A DNA stretch of 64,000 nt, from the NCBI RefSeq assembly GCF_000426045.1, contig NZ_AUEP01000008.1, positions 186,001 through 250,000 on the forward strand, read 5' to 3'. The position numbers and the translations under genes are program-made. This document shows positions 40,831 through 49,547 of the stretch, one piece after another; within the stretch, counting starts at the first letter, position 1, and each line of letters starts with the position of its first letter. The notes beneath the pieces are model-generated. The model was not told the origin of the DNA. It did not search any database and saw only the letters and a list, made by a program, of their open reading frames with translations. The DNA comes from Marmoricola sp. URHB0036 (GTDB lineage Bacteria; Actinomycetota; Actinomycetes; Propionibacteriales; Nocardioidaceae).

Positions 40831-41243
40831 GATGCCTTCACCTCGTTGATGCGGACGGTGTTGCCGGCCGGGTCACGGAACGCGCAGTCGCGGATGCCGT
40901 AGTGCTGGTCGGTCGGTTCCTGCATGACCTCGGCGTTGCTGGCCTGGAGCTTCTCGAAGAGTCCGTCGAGGTCGTCGGTGGCCAGCGTGAGCATGGCCAG
41001 CGTGCCCTTGGCCATCATCTCGGTGAGCGTACGGCGCTCCTCGTCGGTGACGCCCGGGTCGGCACCTGGCGGGTAGAGCACGACGTTCACGTCGGGCTGG
41101 TTGGGCGGTCCGACAGTCAGCCAGTGCAGGCCGTTGTAGCCGACGTCGTTGCGCAGCTCGAAGCCGAGCTTGTCGCAGTAGAAGTCGACCGCGGCATCGC
41201 GGTCGTCGTGCGGGAGGAAGGCCGAGTAGATGTTGATGTCCAT
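40827..41243 (-). CDS. VOC-family protein (glyoxalase/bleomycin-resistance fold)
   Basis: A 138-aa protein with two beta-alpha-beta-beta-beta modules: AFLPHDDRDAAVDFYCDKLGFEL at the N-terminus and CAFRDPAGNTVRINEV at the C-terminus. The fold houses drug-binding, dioxygenase and glyoxalase proteins; the reaction is unknown. Start ATG at 41243; the frame upstream runs into the AraC gene. It is 10 bp after that gene and overlaps the DUF1059 gene, so the three are one unit. Confidence 0.87.
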   Translation of the reverse strand: MDINIYSAFLPHDDRDAAVDFYCDKLGFELRNDVGYNGLHWLTVGPPNQPDVNVVLYPPGADPGVTDEERRTLTEMMAKGTLAMLTLATDDLDGLFEKLQASNAEVMQEPTDQHYGIRDCAFRDPAGNTVRINEVKAS

Positions 41244-41253
41244 GCCGAGAACG

Positions 41254-41712
41254 TTAGGAGGCGCTCGACGGCTGCGCTTCTCTGTTCCTGATCGACTTGG
41301 CCCTGACCGGCCGAGTGACCTGCTTGGCCACGCAGGAGGGCATCGCCGCCGTCGACTCCGTCGCCTCACGCATGTAGACGCTGGGCGGGACGCCGACCAG
41401 CTCAGTGAACCGGGTGCTGAAGGTGCCGAGCGACTGGCAACCCACAGCGAAACAGACGTCGGTGACGCTGAGGTCGCCCTTGCGCAGCAGCGCCATCGCC
41501 CGCTCGATGCGCCGCGTCATCAGGTAGGAGTACGGCGAGTCGCCGTACGCCGCCCGGAACCGACGACTCAGGTGGCCCGCGGACATGTGCACGCCTCGGG
41601 CCAGTGCCTCGACGTCCAGCGGCTCGGCGTACTCCCGGTCGATCCGGTCCTTGACCTGGCGCAACAGCCGAAGGTCACGCAGATGTTGCTCCGAGGCGCG
41701 TGTGCTGGTCAC
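41254..41712 (-). CDS. AraC-type regulator consisting of the DNA-binding domain only
   Basis: A 152-aa protein holding the two HTH motifs of AraC/XylS (first: LDVEALARGVHMSAGHLSRR; second: SVTDVCFAVGCQSLGTFSTR, then FTELVGVPPSVYMRE). No ligand-binding domain is present. The GTG at 41712 lies 38 bp inside the preceding kinase gene, so translation is coupled. Lacking both a sensor and a receiver domain, it may depend on the kinase for signal by an unknown route, or be regulated by abundance. It probably controls its own operon (VOC, DUF1059, UvrA-like). Confidence 0.85.
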   Translation of the reverse strand: MTSTRASEQHLRDLRLLRQVKDRIDREYAEPLDVEALARGVHMSAGHLSRRFRAAYGDSPYSYLMTRRIERAMALLRKGDLSVTDVCFAVGCQSLGTFSTRFTELVGVPPSVYMREATESTAAMPSCVAKQVTRPVRAKSIRNREAQPSSAS

Positions 41713-43795
41713 GTCCGCGATCGTACGACGGACCACCGGACTCCTCGGTGAGCAACGGCAGCGTGAAGCAGAACGTCGACCCGACCCCGAGCTCGCTCTC
41801 CACCCAGATCCGTCCTCCGTGGCGCTCCACGATCGCCTTGGTGATCGGCAGCCCCAGACCGGTGCCGCCCAGCTTGCGGCCGTCGACCTGCTGCACCTGG
41901 TGGAAGCGCTCGAAGATCGACTCGAACTCCTCGGGCGGGATCCCGCGTCCCTCGTCCCGGACCGACACCAGGATCTCGTGGTCCGCGGGGACGGCACTGA
42001 GCTGGACGGTGCCGCCGCGGTGGGTGAACTTCAGTGCGTTCCCGAGCAGGTTGACCAGGGCCTGCACGATGCGGTCCGCGTCGCACAGGGCGCTGCCGGC
42101 TGCGTCCGTGATCTCGATCGTCACCTCACGCTCGGCCGCCAGCGGCACCAGCGAGTCGGCGGCGTCGACCACGAGTGGAGCCAGGTCCTCGGGCCGCGGC
42201 CGGATGTCGAAGGTGCCGGCCTCGAGCCGCTCGATGTCGATGATGTCGTTGACCAAACGGGTGAGCCGTTCGGTGCCCCGCGCCCCGACCTCGACGACCC
42301 GCTGGGCCTGGTCGGGCAGCTGGCCGGTGTCACCGTCCGCGAGCATCTCCAGCGAACCGCGGATCGCCGAGAGCGGAGTTCGCAGCTCGTGACTGACCGA
42401 GCTGACGAACTGTCGCTTCATGTCGTCGAGGACCGTGCGCTCGGTGATGTCGCGGAAGATCACCACGGCGCCGTCCACGCCGGCGGGTCCCGCCATCGGC
42501 GCGGCGGTCACCTCGACCGGGAACTCGGTGTCATCGGAACGTCGGTAGGTCCGGGCCGACTGCGTGACGGGCTCGCCGAGAGCCATCACCATGCTGACCA
42601 GGCACTCGTCGTGCTGCTCGGTGCACAGGGCCCGGCAGGAGTCACGGCCCAGCAGCTCGCCGGCGTCCCATCCCAGGAGCTCGGCGCCGGCCGGGTTGAC
42701 GAAGGAGATCCTCCGCTCGCGGTCGACCCCGAAGATGCCCTCCCCCACCGAGTCGAGGATGCGCTCGTGCTGCTCGGAGAGGTGCTCGAGGTCCTGGGTG
42801 CGCGCGGCGACGCGCCGCTCGAGCGCGGCGTGCAGGCGTTGGTTGTCGAGGGTGCGGGCCAGCTGCCGGGTTCCGGTCAGCGCCAGCACGGTCGCTGCCA
42901 GCGACCACTCGGCCCACCCGTCCAACCCGTCCACGGCGCACACGGCGAGAGCTGCCAGGGCGATCAGGTCGGGCAGCAGCATGGCCAGCCAGCCGGTGAG
43001 GTCCCGACGCAAGGTCCGGGCCCAGGTCGCCGACCGGGCCGCGTTCAGGGCAGCCAGGGCCAGCAGGGCAGGTGCGAGGACGTAGGCCATGTCGACGGCC
43101 GTGCCGGCGTAGTCCTGGCCCCGCACCGACATCAGCGCGAAGCCGTTGTCGGCGAAGGTCCACACCGCGAAGGCGGCGGCGATCAGCACCAGGTCGAGAC
43201 GCGGGCGACCACTGCTGCGCAGTAGGAGCAGGGCGGCCAGCGCCGCCATCAGCGCGTCGGTGATCGGGTAGATCGCGTACACGAAGGAGTCCCAGCCGAT
43301 TCCCTCGCTCGCGACCACCTCCCCCAGCACCACCAGCTCGCTGATCAGCAGCAGGGCGCTGCCGAGCACGACGATGTCGAGCAGTAGTCGAGCCCGGGCA
43401 CCTGGCTCCCAGCGCCCGACCGGGTAGAACACCAGGCCGAGTGAGGCCGGGACCAGCCCGAGCAGGTACATCGTGTCGGCCACCGAGAGGATCGAGTGGA
43501 ACCCGTCGGCGGTGCCGTAGCGGTACCAGAGCAGGTCGGCCACGGTCCACATCGCCATGGTGGTGCCGAACAGGATCCACGACCGGCGCAGACCTCCGGG
43601 AGTACGCCAGGCCACCACGAAGCAGCACACCGTCGCCACCCCGGTCAGGCCGGTGCTGATCCAGTCTCCGGACAGCACCGGATCAGCCGACATCGGCCGC
43701 AACGCGATGACCACCAGGGTGACCACGAGGGCGCCGAGCCACAGGGCGACGCTGTGCAGCCAGGAGCGATCGCTCGGTGGGCTGCGGTGCCGCAT
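41675..43795 (-). CDS. Sensor histidine kinase with 7-9 membrane helices and PAS domain
   Basis: A 706-aa kinase. Residues 1 to about 310 form a multi-helix membrane sensor (HSVALWLGALVVTLVVIAL, LLLDIVVLGSALLLISELVVLG and others). A PAS domain follows (ILDSVGEGIFGVDRERRISFVNPAGAELLGW), then the dimerisation helix SSVSHELRTPLSAIRGSLEML with the phospho-accepting His, and an ATPase domain (NLLGNALKFTHRGG, DEGRGIPP, GGTGLGLPITKAIVERHGG). The ATG at 43795 is preferred; a start at 43858 is possible. No receiver-domain response regulator is encoded next to it; the following gene is an AraC-type regulator. Confidence 0.9.
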   Translation of the reverse strand: MRHRSPPSDRSWLHSVALWLGALVVTLVVIALRPMSADPVLSGDWISTGLTGVATVCCFVVAWRTPGGLRRSWILFGTTMAMWTVADLLWYRYGTADGFHSILSVADTMYLLGLVPASLGLVFYPVGRWEPGARARLLLDIVVLGSALLLISELVVLGEVVASEGIGWDSFVYAIYPITDALMAALAALLLLRSSGRPRLDLVLIAAAFAVWTFADNGFALMSVRGQDYAGTAVDMAYVLAPALLALAALNAARSATWARTLRRDLTGWLAMLLPDLIALAALAVCAVDGLDGWAEWSLAATVLALTGTRQLARTLDNQRLHAALERRVAARTQDLEHLSEQHERILDSVGEGIFGVDRERRISFVNPAGAELLGWDAGELLGRDSCRALCTEQHDECLVSMVMALGEPVTQSARTYRRSDDTEFPVEVTAAPMAGPAGVDGAVVIFRDITERTVLDDMKRQFVSSVSHELRTPLSAIRGSLEMLADGDTGQLPDQAQRVVEVGARGTERLTRLVNDIIDIERLEAGTFDIRPRPEDLAPLVVDAADSLVPLAAEREVTIEITDAAGSALCDADRIVQALVNLLGNALKFTHRGGTVQLSAVPADHEILVSVRDEGRGIPPEEFESIFERFHQVQQVDGRKLGGTGLGLPITKAIVERHGGRIWVESELGVGSTFCFTLPLLTEESGGPSYDRGRDQHTRLGATSA

Positions 43796-43904
43796 GGGAC
43801 TCCCTGGGTACGCCGATGCGGTCCCCCGCGCCGGGTGGTTCGATCTCGATGATCGCACCCAGAACCGGGCAAGAGCGCTAAATCACATTAAAACGCGCTG
43901 GGGG

Positions 43905-44312
43905 TCACTCGTCGTCGATGGTGTGCATGGCGGCCTCCTCGGCGCTCGCGCCGGCACCGTCGATGCCCTCGTCTTCGGCGACGAGCTCACCGTCGATGCC
44001 CTCGTCTTCGGCGACGAGCTCGGAGTCGACGTCCTCGTGCGAGCCCTCGTCAGGAGCGAGCAGCCGTCCGGTGCGGGCGCCGCCGACCTCCCCGCCGACG
44101 TCGCCGTCGAGGATGTCGACATCGGCCTCCTCCTCCACGCGGGCCCACACCTCCGGCTCCTCCTCGTCGAGCCGGTCCTCGATGGACTCACCGCCCTCGG
44201 GGTGGCGCAGGTGGTCGGGCTCCCGCTCGGGCGGCGAGTAGCCCTCGTCGAGCACGTCGTCGACTCCCCGGTCGTCCAGGGTGTCCTCGGGCTGAAGCTG
44301 GTCTCCACTCAT
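43905..44312 (-). CDS. Acidic DUF5709-like protein
   Basis: A 135-aa, strongly acidic and probably disordered protein, with the pattern SGDQLQPEDTLDDRGVDDVLDEGYSPPEREP found in actinobacterial DUF5709 proteins. Near the C-terminus an 11-residue unit SELVAEDEGID / GELVAEDEGID is duplicated, caused by a 33-bp tandem repeat (43956-44021). Function unknown. ATG at 44312. Confidence 0.83.
   Translation of the reverse strand: MSGDQLQPEDTLDDRGVDDVLDEGYSPPEREPDHLRHPEGGESIEDRLDEEEPEVWARVEEEADVDILDGDVGGEVGGARTGRLLAPDEGSHEDVDSELVAEDEGIDGELVAEDEGIDGAGASAEEAAMHTIDDE
43956..44021. repeat. 33-bp tandem duplication inside the DUF5709-like gene
   Basis: Two perfect adjacent 33-bp copies (43956-43988 and 43989-44021), in frame, encoding a repeated 11-residue acidic unit. 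Perfect identity points to a recent slippage or unequal exchange event. Confidence 0.9.
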
Positions 44313-44338
44313 GTCCCGACCGTACCCATGCGGGTGGT

Positions 44339-46171
44339 TCAGGATGCGGCGGCGTCCAGCACGGTGTCGACGAGCTCGAGGAGCTGACGCATCGAGCCGC
44401 CCTTGACGACGTACCGGTCGGCGCCGGCCTCCATCGCCTTCTCGGCCAGGGTGCTCTGGTTGAACCCCGAGAGCACGATCACGCGGACGCCGGGCACGGC
44501 GGCCCGGATCAGCGGCAGTGCCTCGAGGCCGTCCATGCGGGGCATCGCCAGGTCGAGCATGACGAGGTCGGGTTGCAGCTCGGAGGCGAGCTCGACGGCC
44601 GCCAGGCCGTCTGCCGCCTCACCGACCACGGTGAGCCCGTTGCGTGTCTCCATCCGCGCTCTCAGCAGCATCCGCAGGTCCTCGGCATCGTCGACGACGA
44701 GGACGCGGTGGGAGTCGTTCTGCTCGATGTTCTCCTCCTGGTGAGCAGCGGCGGCGTCGGGCGATACCCCGATCGATGCCGGGGTGGTCCGCACGAGGTC
44801 GCCGGGCTGCAGCCCCTCTCCGTCGAGAGGTTCGAGCAGGTCGTCCATCATCGCTCGGGCTGCGGACAAGGTCTGGTCGAGGTAGGCCCGCGACGAGGGC
44901 ATCGACCCCTGTTCGAGGGCGTACGACGCGGCGACCAGCCCTTGCACCACGTTGTCGTTGATCTCGAGGGCCTGACGCCGCCGCAGATGGGCCTCCCCCA
45001 GCCGGGTGGCCAGTGCCTCCTGAGCCAGCCGGGGCTCGGCGTCGCGCAGGTAGAGCGCCATGAACGCGTCGCCGGTGTCCTCCTCCGAGCTGACCGCTGC
45101 CGTGGTGATGTCGAGCACCAGGTCACGCCCGTCGAGGCTCCGGGCCGCGGCCGCGTCACCGTCGATGTCGGGCCAGCCCGGCAGGATCTCGGCGATGGCG
45201 TGCCCCTGCGGCTCTGCGCCGAGCAGCTCGCGCGCCTGGGGGTTGTGGCTGAGGATGCACTGGGCCTCGTCGAGCACCAGGATGGCGTCCGGTGCCGACT
45301 CCACCAGGCTCTGGAAGCGGGCCGACATCTGCGCCTTCTCCCCGTCGGCGAGCACGCGGTCGGTGATGTCGATGCAGGTGCCGCGCATGCGCACCGGCAC
45401 CGAGTCGGGCCCCATCACGACCTCGCCGTTGGTCAGCAGGTGCCGGACCGCGCCGTCGGGCCGGACGATGCGCTCGACCACCTGCCAGGGCTCGCCGGTG
45501 GCGTAGGCCTTCTGGTGCAGGGCCTGGATGCGCTCGCGGTCGTCGGGGTGGACCAGCTGCAGGAACCGCTCGTACGACGCGTTGAACGACTGCGGCTCGT
45601 GCCCGTAGATGCGGAACAGCTGGTCGGACCATCGGTTGGTGTCGGTCGGGATGTGCCAGTCGTAGTCGCCCATGTTGGCCAGCTGCTGGGCGTTGTCCAC
45701 GCGCGCAGCCAGGTCGACGAGGTGCTCCTGGGAGACCGCGCGCCCGACGGCGGTGTCGACGTAGGACAGGGCGAGCTCGAGGGCGGGCGAGACGTGCGCG
45801 TCGGTGTCGGTATCGGTATCGGGCCAGGCGAGCAGCAGGAGCCCGACGTGGCCGGGAAGCTCCTGTACGGCGACGTGGCCGATGCCCTGAGCGCCCCAGC
45901 TGCCGGGGACCCCTGTGCCGGTCAGCGTGGGCCCGGTGGCGGCGATGCCGGCGAGGTCCTCGACGGGCAGCGCGACTCCGTCGTGGGCCACCACTGGTCG
46001 AGGTGCGGAGTCATCGGTCTGGTCTGCAGCGCTGACCAGCAGGACGGCCTCGGCGCCGGCGAGCTGACGCAGCAGCGGCAGGGCGGCGACGACCGCCCGG
46101 TCGGGCTCGTGCACGCCGGAGAGCACACCGGCGAGTTCGAACAGCTGCCCCAGCTGGGCCGTGGATTCCAT
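44339..46171 (-). CDS. GAF-PAS-PAS protein with degenerate DHp helix and C-terminal receiver domain
   Basis: A 610-aa signalling protein. A GAF-like domain occupies residues about 10-150. A PAS_3-type PAS follows (GDYDWHIPTDTNRWSDQLFRIYGHEP), then a second PAS (SLVESAPDAILVLDEAQCIL). A helix resembling the HisKA_3 dimerisation domain (RRRQALEINDNVVQGLVAA) has Asn where the phospho-accepting His would be. The C-terminus is a receiver domain with DD at VLVVDDAEDL, the phospho-acceptor in LVMLDLAMPRMDG, and Lys in YVVKGGS. No kinase ATPase domain. A hexanucleotide tract gives DTDTDTD within the GAF region. Output unknown. Confidence 0.9.
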   Translation of the reverse strand: MESTAQLGQLFELAGVLSGVHEPDRAVVAALPLLRQLAGAEAVLLVSAADQTDDSAPRPVVAHDGVALPVEDLAGIAATGPTLTGTGVPGSWGAQGIGHVAVQELPGHVGLLLLAWPDTDTDTDAHVSPALELALSYVDTAVGRAVSQEHLVDLAARVDNAQQLANMGDYDWHIPTDTNRWSDQLFRIYGHEPQSFNASYERFLQLVHPDDRERIQALHQKAYATGEPWQVVERIVRPDGAVRHLLTNGEVVMGPDSVPVRMRGTCIDITDRVLADGEKAQMSARFQSLVESAPDAILVLDEAQCILSHNPQARELLGAEPQGHAIAEILPGWPDIDGDAAAARSLDGRDLVLDITTAAVSSEEDTGDAFMALYLRDAEPRLAQEALATRLGEAHLRRRQALEINDNVVQGLVAASYALEQGSMPSSRAYLDQTLSAARAMMDDLLEPLDGEGLQPGDLVRTTPASIGVSPDAAAAHQEENIEQNDSHRVLVVDDAEDLRMLLRARMETRNGLTVVGEAADGLAAVELASELQPDLVMLDLAMPRMDGLEALPLIRAAVPGVRVIVLSGFNQSTLAEKAMEAGADRYVVKGGSMRQLLELVDTVLDAAAS

Positions 46172-46331
46172 GTAAACGCTTTCTAGGGTGTGTCCCGCGT
46201 GCTTGGACTCTACGTCTGTGGCTCGTGGGGCGCGATACGAAAGCCGGACAAGGGCCGCGGGACGCCGGAGTCCCCAGGATGTGAGACGAGCGGTCTAGCC
46301 CGGTGCCGGACTCGGGTCTACGGTCCTGTCC

Positions 46332-46883
46332 GTGAGCGTTCCAGAAACGGATGCCGGCGGCGCTCTCGTCGTACGCCGCGCCACCCCGGACGACGCCGTG
46401 GCGTGCCAGGCCATCTACGCGCCGTACGTGCGGGACACCGTGATCAGCCTGGAGATGGACCCGCCCTCGGTTCCGGAGGTCCGGGACCGGATGGAGCGGT
46501 CCCTGGAGACCCACGACTGGCTGGTGCTCGAGGACGACCTCGGCGTCCGGGGCTACGCCTACGGCAGCGCCTACCGGAGCCGCGCCGCCTACCGGTGGGC
46601 GTGCGAGGTCAGCGTGTACGTCGAGACCGGTCGCCGTCGCACCGGAGCCGGGCGGGTGCTCTACGAGGCGCTGTTCCCCCGGCTGGTCGACCGCGGCTAC
46701 CTCACGGCGCTGGCCGGGATGACACTGCCCAACCCGGCCAGCGAGGCACTGCACCGGAGCCTGGGCTTCGAGGACGTCGGCACCTGGCGGCGCATCGGCT
46801 GGAAGTTCGGCGCCTGGCACGACGTGCTCTGGATGCAGCGCCGGCTGGCGGCCGGCAGCGAACCACCAGCGGAGCTCAGCTGA
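46332..46883 (+). CDS. GNAT N-acetyltransferase, phosphinothricin acetyltransferase-like
   Basis: A 183-aa acetyl-CoA-dependent transferase. RRATPDDAVACQAIYAPYV at the N-terminus, YVETGRRRTGAGRVLYEALF (the acetyl-CoA pyrophosphate loop), and NPASEALHRSLGFEDVGTWRRIGWKFG near the C-terminus match the Pat/Bar-like MddA family, which acetylates phosphinothricin, methionine sulfone or similar. Exact substrate unknown. GTG at 46332. It ends 8 bp inside the convergent alcohol dehydrogenase gene, so the two genes overlap tail to tail. Confidence 0.88.
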   Translation: MSVPETDAGGALVVRRATPDDAVACQAIYAPYVRDTVISLEMDPPSVPEVRDRMERSLETHDWLVLEDDLGVRGYAYGSAYRSRAAYRWACEVSVYVETGRRRTGAGRVLYEALFPRLVDRGYLTALAGMTLPNPASEALHRSLGFEDVGTWRRIGWKFGAWHDVLWMQRRLAAGSEPPAELS

Positions 46884-47904
46884 CCTCGAGGTAGACCTTG
46901 ATCGCGGTGCGCTCGTCCATCGCGCGGTAGCCCTCGGCGACCTTGTCGAGGGGCAGGGTGAGGTCGAAGACGAGCCCTGGGTCGACCGTGCCGTCGGTGA
47001 CGAGCTCGAGGAGCTCGGGCAGGTAGCGGCGCACCGGGGCCACACCCCCGGCCAGCCCGATGTTCTTGCTGAACATCCGGCGCACCGGGAGCTCGACCCC
47101 GTGCGGCACCCCGACGAAGCCCACGGTCGACCCCGGACGGGCGCACGCGAACGCCTGCTTCATCGAGTCGTCGGTGCCCACGCACTCCAGGACGGCGTCG
47201 GCGCCGACCCCGTCGGTGAGCTCCTTGATGCGCTCGGCACCCTCCTTGCCGCGCTCGGCGACGATGTGGGTCGCCCCGAACTGGCGGGCGATCTCCTGGC
47301 GCTGCTCGTGGCGCGACATCGCGATCACCCGCTCGGCCCCCATCTCGGCCGCGGCCAGCACGCCGCACAGGCCGACCGCGCCGTCGCCGACCACGACGAC
47401 GGTGTCGCCGGGGCTCACGTCGGCCGAGACCGCGCAGTGCCAGCCGGTCGGGAAGACGTCGGAGAGGGTGAGCAGCGAGGGCAGCAGCGAGGCCGGCGGC
47501 ATGCCGTCGGTCTTGACCAGGCTGCCCTCGGCCTGGGTCACTCTGGCGTACTCGGCCTGCCCGCTCTGGGTGAAGCCGACGTTGACGCACGCGGAGTGGG
47601 CGCCGGCCCGGCAGTGGGCGCAGGTGTTGTCGCAGTGGCAGAACGGCGCGATCACGAAGTCGCCCGGCCCGAAAGAGCTGACCCCGCTGCCCACCTCCTC
47701 CACCACACCGATCATCTCGTGCCCGATGGTGTCGCCCGGCGTGATGTCGTTCTCGCCCCGGTAGGGCCACAGGTCCGAGCCGCAGATGCAGCCGGCGGTC
47801 ACTCGCACGATGGCGTCCGTGGGCGCCTCGATGCTGGGTGTGGGGCGCTCCTCGAGGCGGATGTCGCGGGCTGCGTGGATGGTGGTGGCGCGCATGACAC
47901 GCAT
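46876..47904 (-). CDS. Zinc-dependent alcohol dehydrogenase (MDR family)
   Basis: A 342-aa medium-chain dehydrogenase. The catalytic zinc ligands are in CICGSDLWPYRG and GHEMIGVV; a structural zinc is suggested by CHCDNTCAHCRAGAHSAC. The nucleotide-binding motif is VVVVGDGAVGLCGVLAA. Substrate unknown. Start ATG at 47904 or 47895; neither has a good Shine-Dalgarno. It diverges from the MurA-like/HTH gene, 45 bp apart, with a perfect palindrome in between, so it is a possible regulatory target of that HTH protein. Confidence 0.91.
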   Translation of the reverse strand: MRVMRATTIHAARDIRLEERPTPSIEAPTDAIVRVTAGCICGSDLWPYRGENDITPGDTIGHEMIGVVEEVGSGVSSFGPGDFVIAPFCHCDNTCAHCRAGAHSACVNVGFTQSGQAEYARVTQAEGSLVKTDGMPPASLLPSLLTLSDVFPTGWHCAVSADVSPGDTVVVVGDGAVGLCGVLAAAEMGAERVIAMSRHEQRQEIARQFGATHIVAERGKEGAERIKELTDGVGADAVLECVGTDDSMKQAFACARPGSTVGFVGVPHGVELPVRRMFSKNIGLAGGVAPVRRYLPELLELVTDGTVDPGLVFDLTLPLDKVAEGYRAMDERTAIKVYLEVS

Positions 47905-47921
47905 GCTGCCATGTGCGGTCC

Positions 47922-47939
47922 TATCTCATATCTGAGATA
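47922..47939. promoter_or_regulatory. Palindromic operator between the dehydrogenase and HTH-MurA genes
   Basis: TATCTCATATCTGAGATA: perfect 7-bp arms with a 4-bp centre. It ends 10 bp before the GTG of the HTH-MurA gene and 18 bp from the dehydrogenase start. Likely target of the XRE domain encoded next to it. Confidence 0.65.
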
Positions 47940-47949
47940 CAGTCGCGCG

Positions 47950-49476
47950 GTGACTGAGGACTACCTGGCCCGCATCGGCAACCTGATCCGCGACGCCCGC
48001 AAGCACCGTGGCTGGACCCAGCAACAGCTGGCCGACGAGCTGGCCACCAGCCAGAGTGCGGTCAACCGCATCGAGCGCGGCCACCAGAACCTGTCCCTGG
48101 AGATGATCGCCCGCATCGGCGAGGCCCTCGACTCCCCCATCGTCAGCATCGGCCAGGGACCGACGCACCTCCGCGTCACCGGACCCACCACGCTGCACGG
48201 TGCGATCGAGGTGAAGACCTCCAAGAACGCCGGAGTCGCGCTGCTGTGCGCGTCCCTGCTCAACCGTGGCCGTACGACGCTGCGCCGGGTCGCCCGGATC
48301 GAGGAGGTCAACCGGCTGCTCGAGGTGCTCGACAGCATCGGGGTGAAGTCCCGCTGGCTCAACGAGGGCAACGACCTCGAGATCACTCCGCCCCCGAACC
48401 TCGACCTGAGCGGCATCGACGCGACTGCCGCCCGTCGTACCCGCTCGATCATCATGTTCCTCGGCCCGCTGCTGCACCGGATCAGCGAGTTCGAGCTCCC
48501 CTACGCCGGCGGCTGCGACCTCGGCACCCGCACCGTCGAGCCGCACATGACCGCGCTGCGTCCCTTCGGGCTGCAGGTCAAGGCGACCGAGGGCAACTAC
48601 CACGCCAGCGTGCAGCCCGGGATCTCGCCGACGCGCCCGATCGTGCTGATCGAGCGCGGCGACACCGTCACCGAGAACGCGCTGATGGCGGCGGCGCTCT
48701 CCGACACCACGACGACGATCCGCAACGCCAGCTCGAACTACATGGTCCAGGACCTGTGCTTCTTCCTGCAGAAGCTGGGCGTGGAGATCCAGGGCATCGG
48801 CACCACCACCCTGGTCGTCACCGGCTGCACCGAGATCTCCCGCGACGTCGACTACGCGCCGAGCGAGGACCCGATCGAGGCGATGTCACTGCTGGCGGCC
48901 GCCATCGTCACCGACTCCGAGATCACCGTGAAGCGGGTCCCGATCGAGTTCATGGAGATCGAGCTGGCCGTGCTGGAGGAGATGGGATTCCGCTACCGGC
49001 TCTCCGAGGAGTACCTCGCCGCCAACCAGCGCACCCGCCTCGTCGACGTCACCACCCAGCACTCCCTGCTCCGCTCCCCCATCGACAAGATCCACCCGAT
49101 GCCGTTCCCGGGGCTGAACATCGACAACCTGCCGTTCTTCGCGGTCATCGCGGCCACCGCGCAGGGCCAGACGATGCTGCACGACTGGGTCTACGAGAAC
49201 CGCGCCATCTACCTGACCGAGCTGAACAAGCTCGGCGGCCGGGTGACCCTGATGGACCCCCACCGGGTGATGATCGAGGGCCCGACCCGCTGGTCGGGTG
49301 CCGAGGTGGTCTGCCCTCCGGCCCTCCGTCCGGCCGTGGTGATCCTGCTGGCGATGCTGGCCTCGAAGGGCACCTCTGTGCTGCGCTCGACGTACGTCAT
49401 CCACCGTGGCTACGAGGGCCTCGCCGACCGGCTCAACGAGCTCGGCGCCCAGATCGAGACCTTCCGGGACCTCTGA
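47950..49476 (+). CDS. XRE-type HTH fused to a MurA-like enolpyruvyl transferase domain
   Basis: A 508-aa protein. Residues 1-70 are an HTH_3 domain (LIRDARKHRGWTQQQLADEL, then SQSAVNRIERG). Residues about 72-508 are an EPSP-synthase/MurA fold: KTSKNA (K92, N93), GGC in PYAGGCDLGTRTVEPH (C189, position of the catalytic Cys of MurA), and DNLPFF in the region of MurA's catalytic Asp. MurA makes UDP-GlcNAc-enolpyruvate for peptidoglycan; the retained residues suggest it may still bind UDP-GlcNAc and PEP or fosfomycin. The GTG at 47950 lies just after a palindrome. Roles as enzyme or ligand-sensing regulator are both open. Confidence 0.88.
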   Translation: MTEDYLARIGNLIRDARKHRGWTQQQLADELATSQSAVNRIERGHQNLSLEMIARIGEALDSPIVSIGQGPTHLRVTGPTTLHGAIEVKTSKNAGVALLCASLLNRGRTTLRRVARIEEVNRLLEVLDSIGVKSRWLNEGNDLEITPPPNLDLSGIDATAARRTRSIIMFLGPLLHRISEFELPYAGGCDLGTRTVEPHMTALRPFGLQVKATEGNYHASVQPGISPTRPIVLIERGDTVTENALMAAALSDTTTTIRNASSNYMVQDLCFFLQKLGVEIQGIGTTTLVVTGCTEISRDVDYAPSEDPIEAMSLLAAAIVTDSEITVKRVPIEFMEIELAVLEEMGFRYRLSEEYLAANQRTRLVDVTTQHSLLRSPIDKIHPMPFPGLNIDNLPFFAVIAATAQGQTMLHDWVYENRAIYLTELNKLGGRVTLMDPHRVMIEGPTRWSGAEVVCPPALRPAVVILLAMLASKGTSVLRSTYVIHRGYEGLADRLNELGAQIETFRDL

Positions 49477-49485
49477 GGCGGCTGG

Positions 49486-49513
49486 CAGCTTCATCACACG
49501 TGTCGTGAAGCTG
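49486..49513. terminator. Bidirectional hairpin between convergent genes (1)
   Basis: Arms CAGCTTCA and TGAAGCTG enclose a further palindrome ACACGTGT, so 24 of 28 bases can pair. It begins 10 bp after the HTH-MurA stop and can form on either strand. There is no long T-run. Confidence 0.55.
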
Positions 49514-49547
49514 TGGCGACCCGATCAAGGCTTCGATCGCAACGCCA

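Noticed and set aside
43557-44387. Plus-strand frame with repeated VDALVFGDELT units
   Set aside because: It is the antisense image of the DUF5709 tandem repeat and of the kinase start region.
45801-45823. TCGGTG/TCGGTA hexamer tract as a phase-variable microsatellite
   Set aside because: Under four imperfect units and in frame, so slippage would not switch the gene off; treated as coding for DTDTDTD.
46332-47904. Tail-to-tail overlap of GNAT and alcohol dehydrogenase as a frameshift artefact
   Set aside because: Both proteins have complete family C-termini; an 8-bp overlap of convergent genes is not unusual.
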